Shown: positions 22,759-23,656 of the stretch, piece after piece
How the letters are laid out: each line of letters opens with the position of its first letter
Numbering within the stretch: position 1 is the first letter of the stretch
Assembly (NCBI GenBank): GCA_002455655.1
Contig: DKLF01000031.1
Location: 1,728-25,383, forward strand
Direction of reading: 5' to 3'
Length of the DNA stretch: 23,656 nt
From: Oscillibacter sp. UBA6647
Lineage (GTDB): Bacteria; Bacillota; Clostridia; Oscillospirales; Oscillospiraceae
Made by a program: the position numbers and the translations under genes
The notes under the pieces: model-generated
Databases searched by the model: none
What the model saw: the letters and a program-made list of their open reading frames with translations, nothing else
What the model was told of the DNA's origin: nothing

Positions 22759-23018
22759 CCAAAGTTGTCCACGGCGGCAATGACATCGTAGCCTGTGGTC
22801 TTCAGCTCTGCATAGGGGATACCCAGCCGTTTCAGCTTTAGCGCCGTAAATCCGCGGGAGATAATGGCGTCTCCATGTAGGGCCGCAGCCAGATCATTAT
22901 TAAACTGATCGGCCATGATCTCGCACGAGATTTCATCCCGATCAGAACGCTCTTGAAATACCTGTTCAATTTTTCCGCGCAGTTCCTCATATGGCGCGAG
23001 AAATACCAGATGAATCAT
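22755..23018 (-). pseudogene. N-terminal fragment of a PrpR-type sigma-54 regulator
   Basis: The 87-codon frame starts MIHLVFLAPYEELRGKIEQVF and contains HGDAIISRGFTALKLKRLGIPYAELKTTGYDVIAAV, which aligns with the PrpR_N sensor of the intact regulator at 16184 (GYDVIVARGITYRKI...). It stops after about 85 residues, without the rest of the sensor, PAS, AAA+ or HTH parts. The ATG at 23016-23018 has GAAAGGA seven bases upstream, so it may still be translated. The stop overlaps the amidohydrolase fragment by four bases, which points to a deletion that joined two genes. Confidence 0.78.
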
Positions 23019-23086
23019 TGGATATCCTTTCACCGTCGCTGGGCAGACGGGTATTGGCATTGTCTTAAAACTTAGTAAGTTAAGTT

Positions 23087-23120
23087 GTTTCCGTATTAAT
23101 AGAAACTATATTGTTTCTTA
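23087..23120. promoter_or_regulatory. GTTTC/GAAAC inverted half-sites upstream of the regulator fragment
   Basis: GTTTCC (23087-23092), AGAAAC (23101-23106) and GTTTCT (23113-23118); the last two form AGAAAC-N6-GTTTCT. On the minus strand 23112-23120 reads TAAGAAACA, identical to 11566-11574 in the sigma-54 leader. A second palindrome AACTTAGTAAGTT lies at 23069-23081. Confidence 0.45.
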
Positions 23121-23148
23121 AGCTTCGAATATCTCTCGGTATCCCATC

Positions 23149-23586
23149 CTACTGGGCTACAAGGTGGGCAATCTCTTCGTTGCAAAGGCGTACCGCCTCG
23201 TTTAAATAGGTCTGCATGGATTCCTGCGCGCCGGCCGCCAAACGAATATTGCATTTTAAAGACGGTAAAAGAATCTTCACCGCATCTGCTGAACCGATTG
23301 CCGCCGCCATGGCCGGCGTGACCTCACCCAAAAGTCCGTTTGCAACCAAAACCCCTATGGGACCCAGCAGAATGTGCATACGCGAGGCGTTGTATACGAT
23401 GGCATTCTCGCCAGTCGCACCATCGTCCGCGCCGCCTTTGAACATTGTGGCGGTGGCGGCGGCATTTGTGCCTAAAGCGCGAAGTGGAATGTCCGGATTT
23501 GCCTTTTTGAGCTGCTGGATCAAAGCGCCTCCGAGGCCGCCCCCTTGTCCGTCGATGACGGCTATTTTGATGTTTTCCCGTTTCAT
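23149..23586 (-). CDS. DUF3842 family protein
   Basis: The 145-residue protein matches the clostridial DUF3842 family along its length: IKIAVIDGQGGGLGGALIQQL, LGTNAAATATMFKGGADDGATGENAIVYNA, LLGPIGVLVANGLLGEVTPAMAAAIG and KILLPSLKCNIRL. The glycine-rich IDGQGGG near the N-terminus suggests nucleotide binding, but no function is known. The ATG at 23584-23586 lacks a well-placed ribosome site. The frame stays open without a stop to the window edge (encoding VNFTKYKYRHFNVSGEW...), so an upstream start or fusion cannot be excluded. It faces away from the catabolic cluster and lies upstream of the regulator fragment. Confidence 0.85.
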   Translation of the reverse strand: MKRENIKIAVIDGQGGGLGGALIQQLKKANPDIPLRALGTNAAATATMFKGGADDGATGENAIVYNASRMHILLGPIGVLVANGLLGEVTPAMAAAIGSADAVKILLPSLKCNIRLAAGAQESMQTYLNEAVRLCNEEIAHLVAQ

Positions 23587-23656
23587 AAAGCTTGTCCATT
23601 CTCCGGATACGTTAAAGTGCCGGTATTTGTATTTGGTGAAATTTACACTGCTCTCA

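Noticed and set aside
23019..23060. Longer start for the PrpR_N fragment (14 more codons)
   Set aside because: The ATG at 23018 has GAAAGGA at good spacing and matches the start of the related regulator.
1..23656. CRISPR arrays, tRNA/rRNA genes, insertion sequences, prophage genes
   Set aside because: No regularly spaced repeats, no cloverleaf or rRNA sequence, and no transposase or integrase frames were seen on either strand.

Overview
The window comes from a GC-rich Firmicute, most likely an Oscillospiraceae-type gut clostridium (Oscillibacter, Flavonifractor or Dysosmobacter-like). The evidence is the mix of an IreB-family gene, a T-box-controlled pheST operon, several lipobox lipoproteins, NrdR, a DUF3842 protein and Shine-Dalgarno sites of the AGGAGG type. 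The exact genus is inference.

Bases 1 to about 11,200 are mostly housekeeping chromosome. On the minus strand, reading right to left, come an unrecognised 493-residue lipoprotein with its terminator, a phenylalanine T-box leader with its own promoter, pheS, pheT and the start of an ireB-like gene. On the plus strand come nnrD, a small lipoprotein, alanine racemase and a mazF toxin, an order close to the Bacillus ydcC-alr-mazEF neighbourhood but with no mazE. They are followed by a small secreted protein, a strong terminator, an unknown cytoplasmic protein and nrdR. A perfect 14-bp-arm palindrome precedes nrdR.

From about 11.2 kb to 22.5 kb there is a plus-strand accessory catabolic cluster of visibly lower GC. 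It has a 752-base leader with a good sigma-54 -24/-12 promoter and a group of GTTTC/GAAAC half-sites. The genes, in order, are a PdxA-family dehydrogenase, a complete tripartite tricarboxylate transporter (TctB, TctA, TctC), a PrpR_N/PAS/AAA+/Fis sigma-54 activator, a MATE exporter, a LarA-like (DUF2088) racemase/epimerase, and a split UxaA/SuyAB-type dehydratase or lyase (99 + 387 residues), closed by a strong terminator. The natural reading is uptake of a hydroxy-acid (sugar acid or sulfonated/polycarboxylic acid), C2 epimerisation by the LarA-like protein, beta-elimination by the UxaA pair and oxidation/decarboxylation by the PdxA-like enzyme. The substrate is not determined by the sequence, and this combination is the most promising novelty in the window.

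From 22.5 kb to the end lies a remodelled edge on the minus strand: a C-terminal amidohydrolase fragment abutting an N-terminal PrpR_N regulator fragment (a deletion junction), then a DUF3842 gene whose frame stays open to the window edge. The regulator fragment is preceded by the same TAAGAAACA sequence that occurs in the sigma-54 leader.
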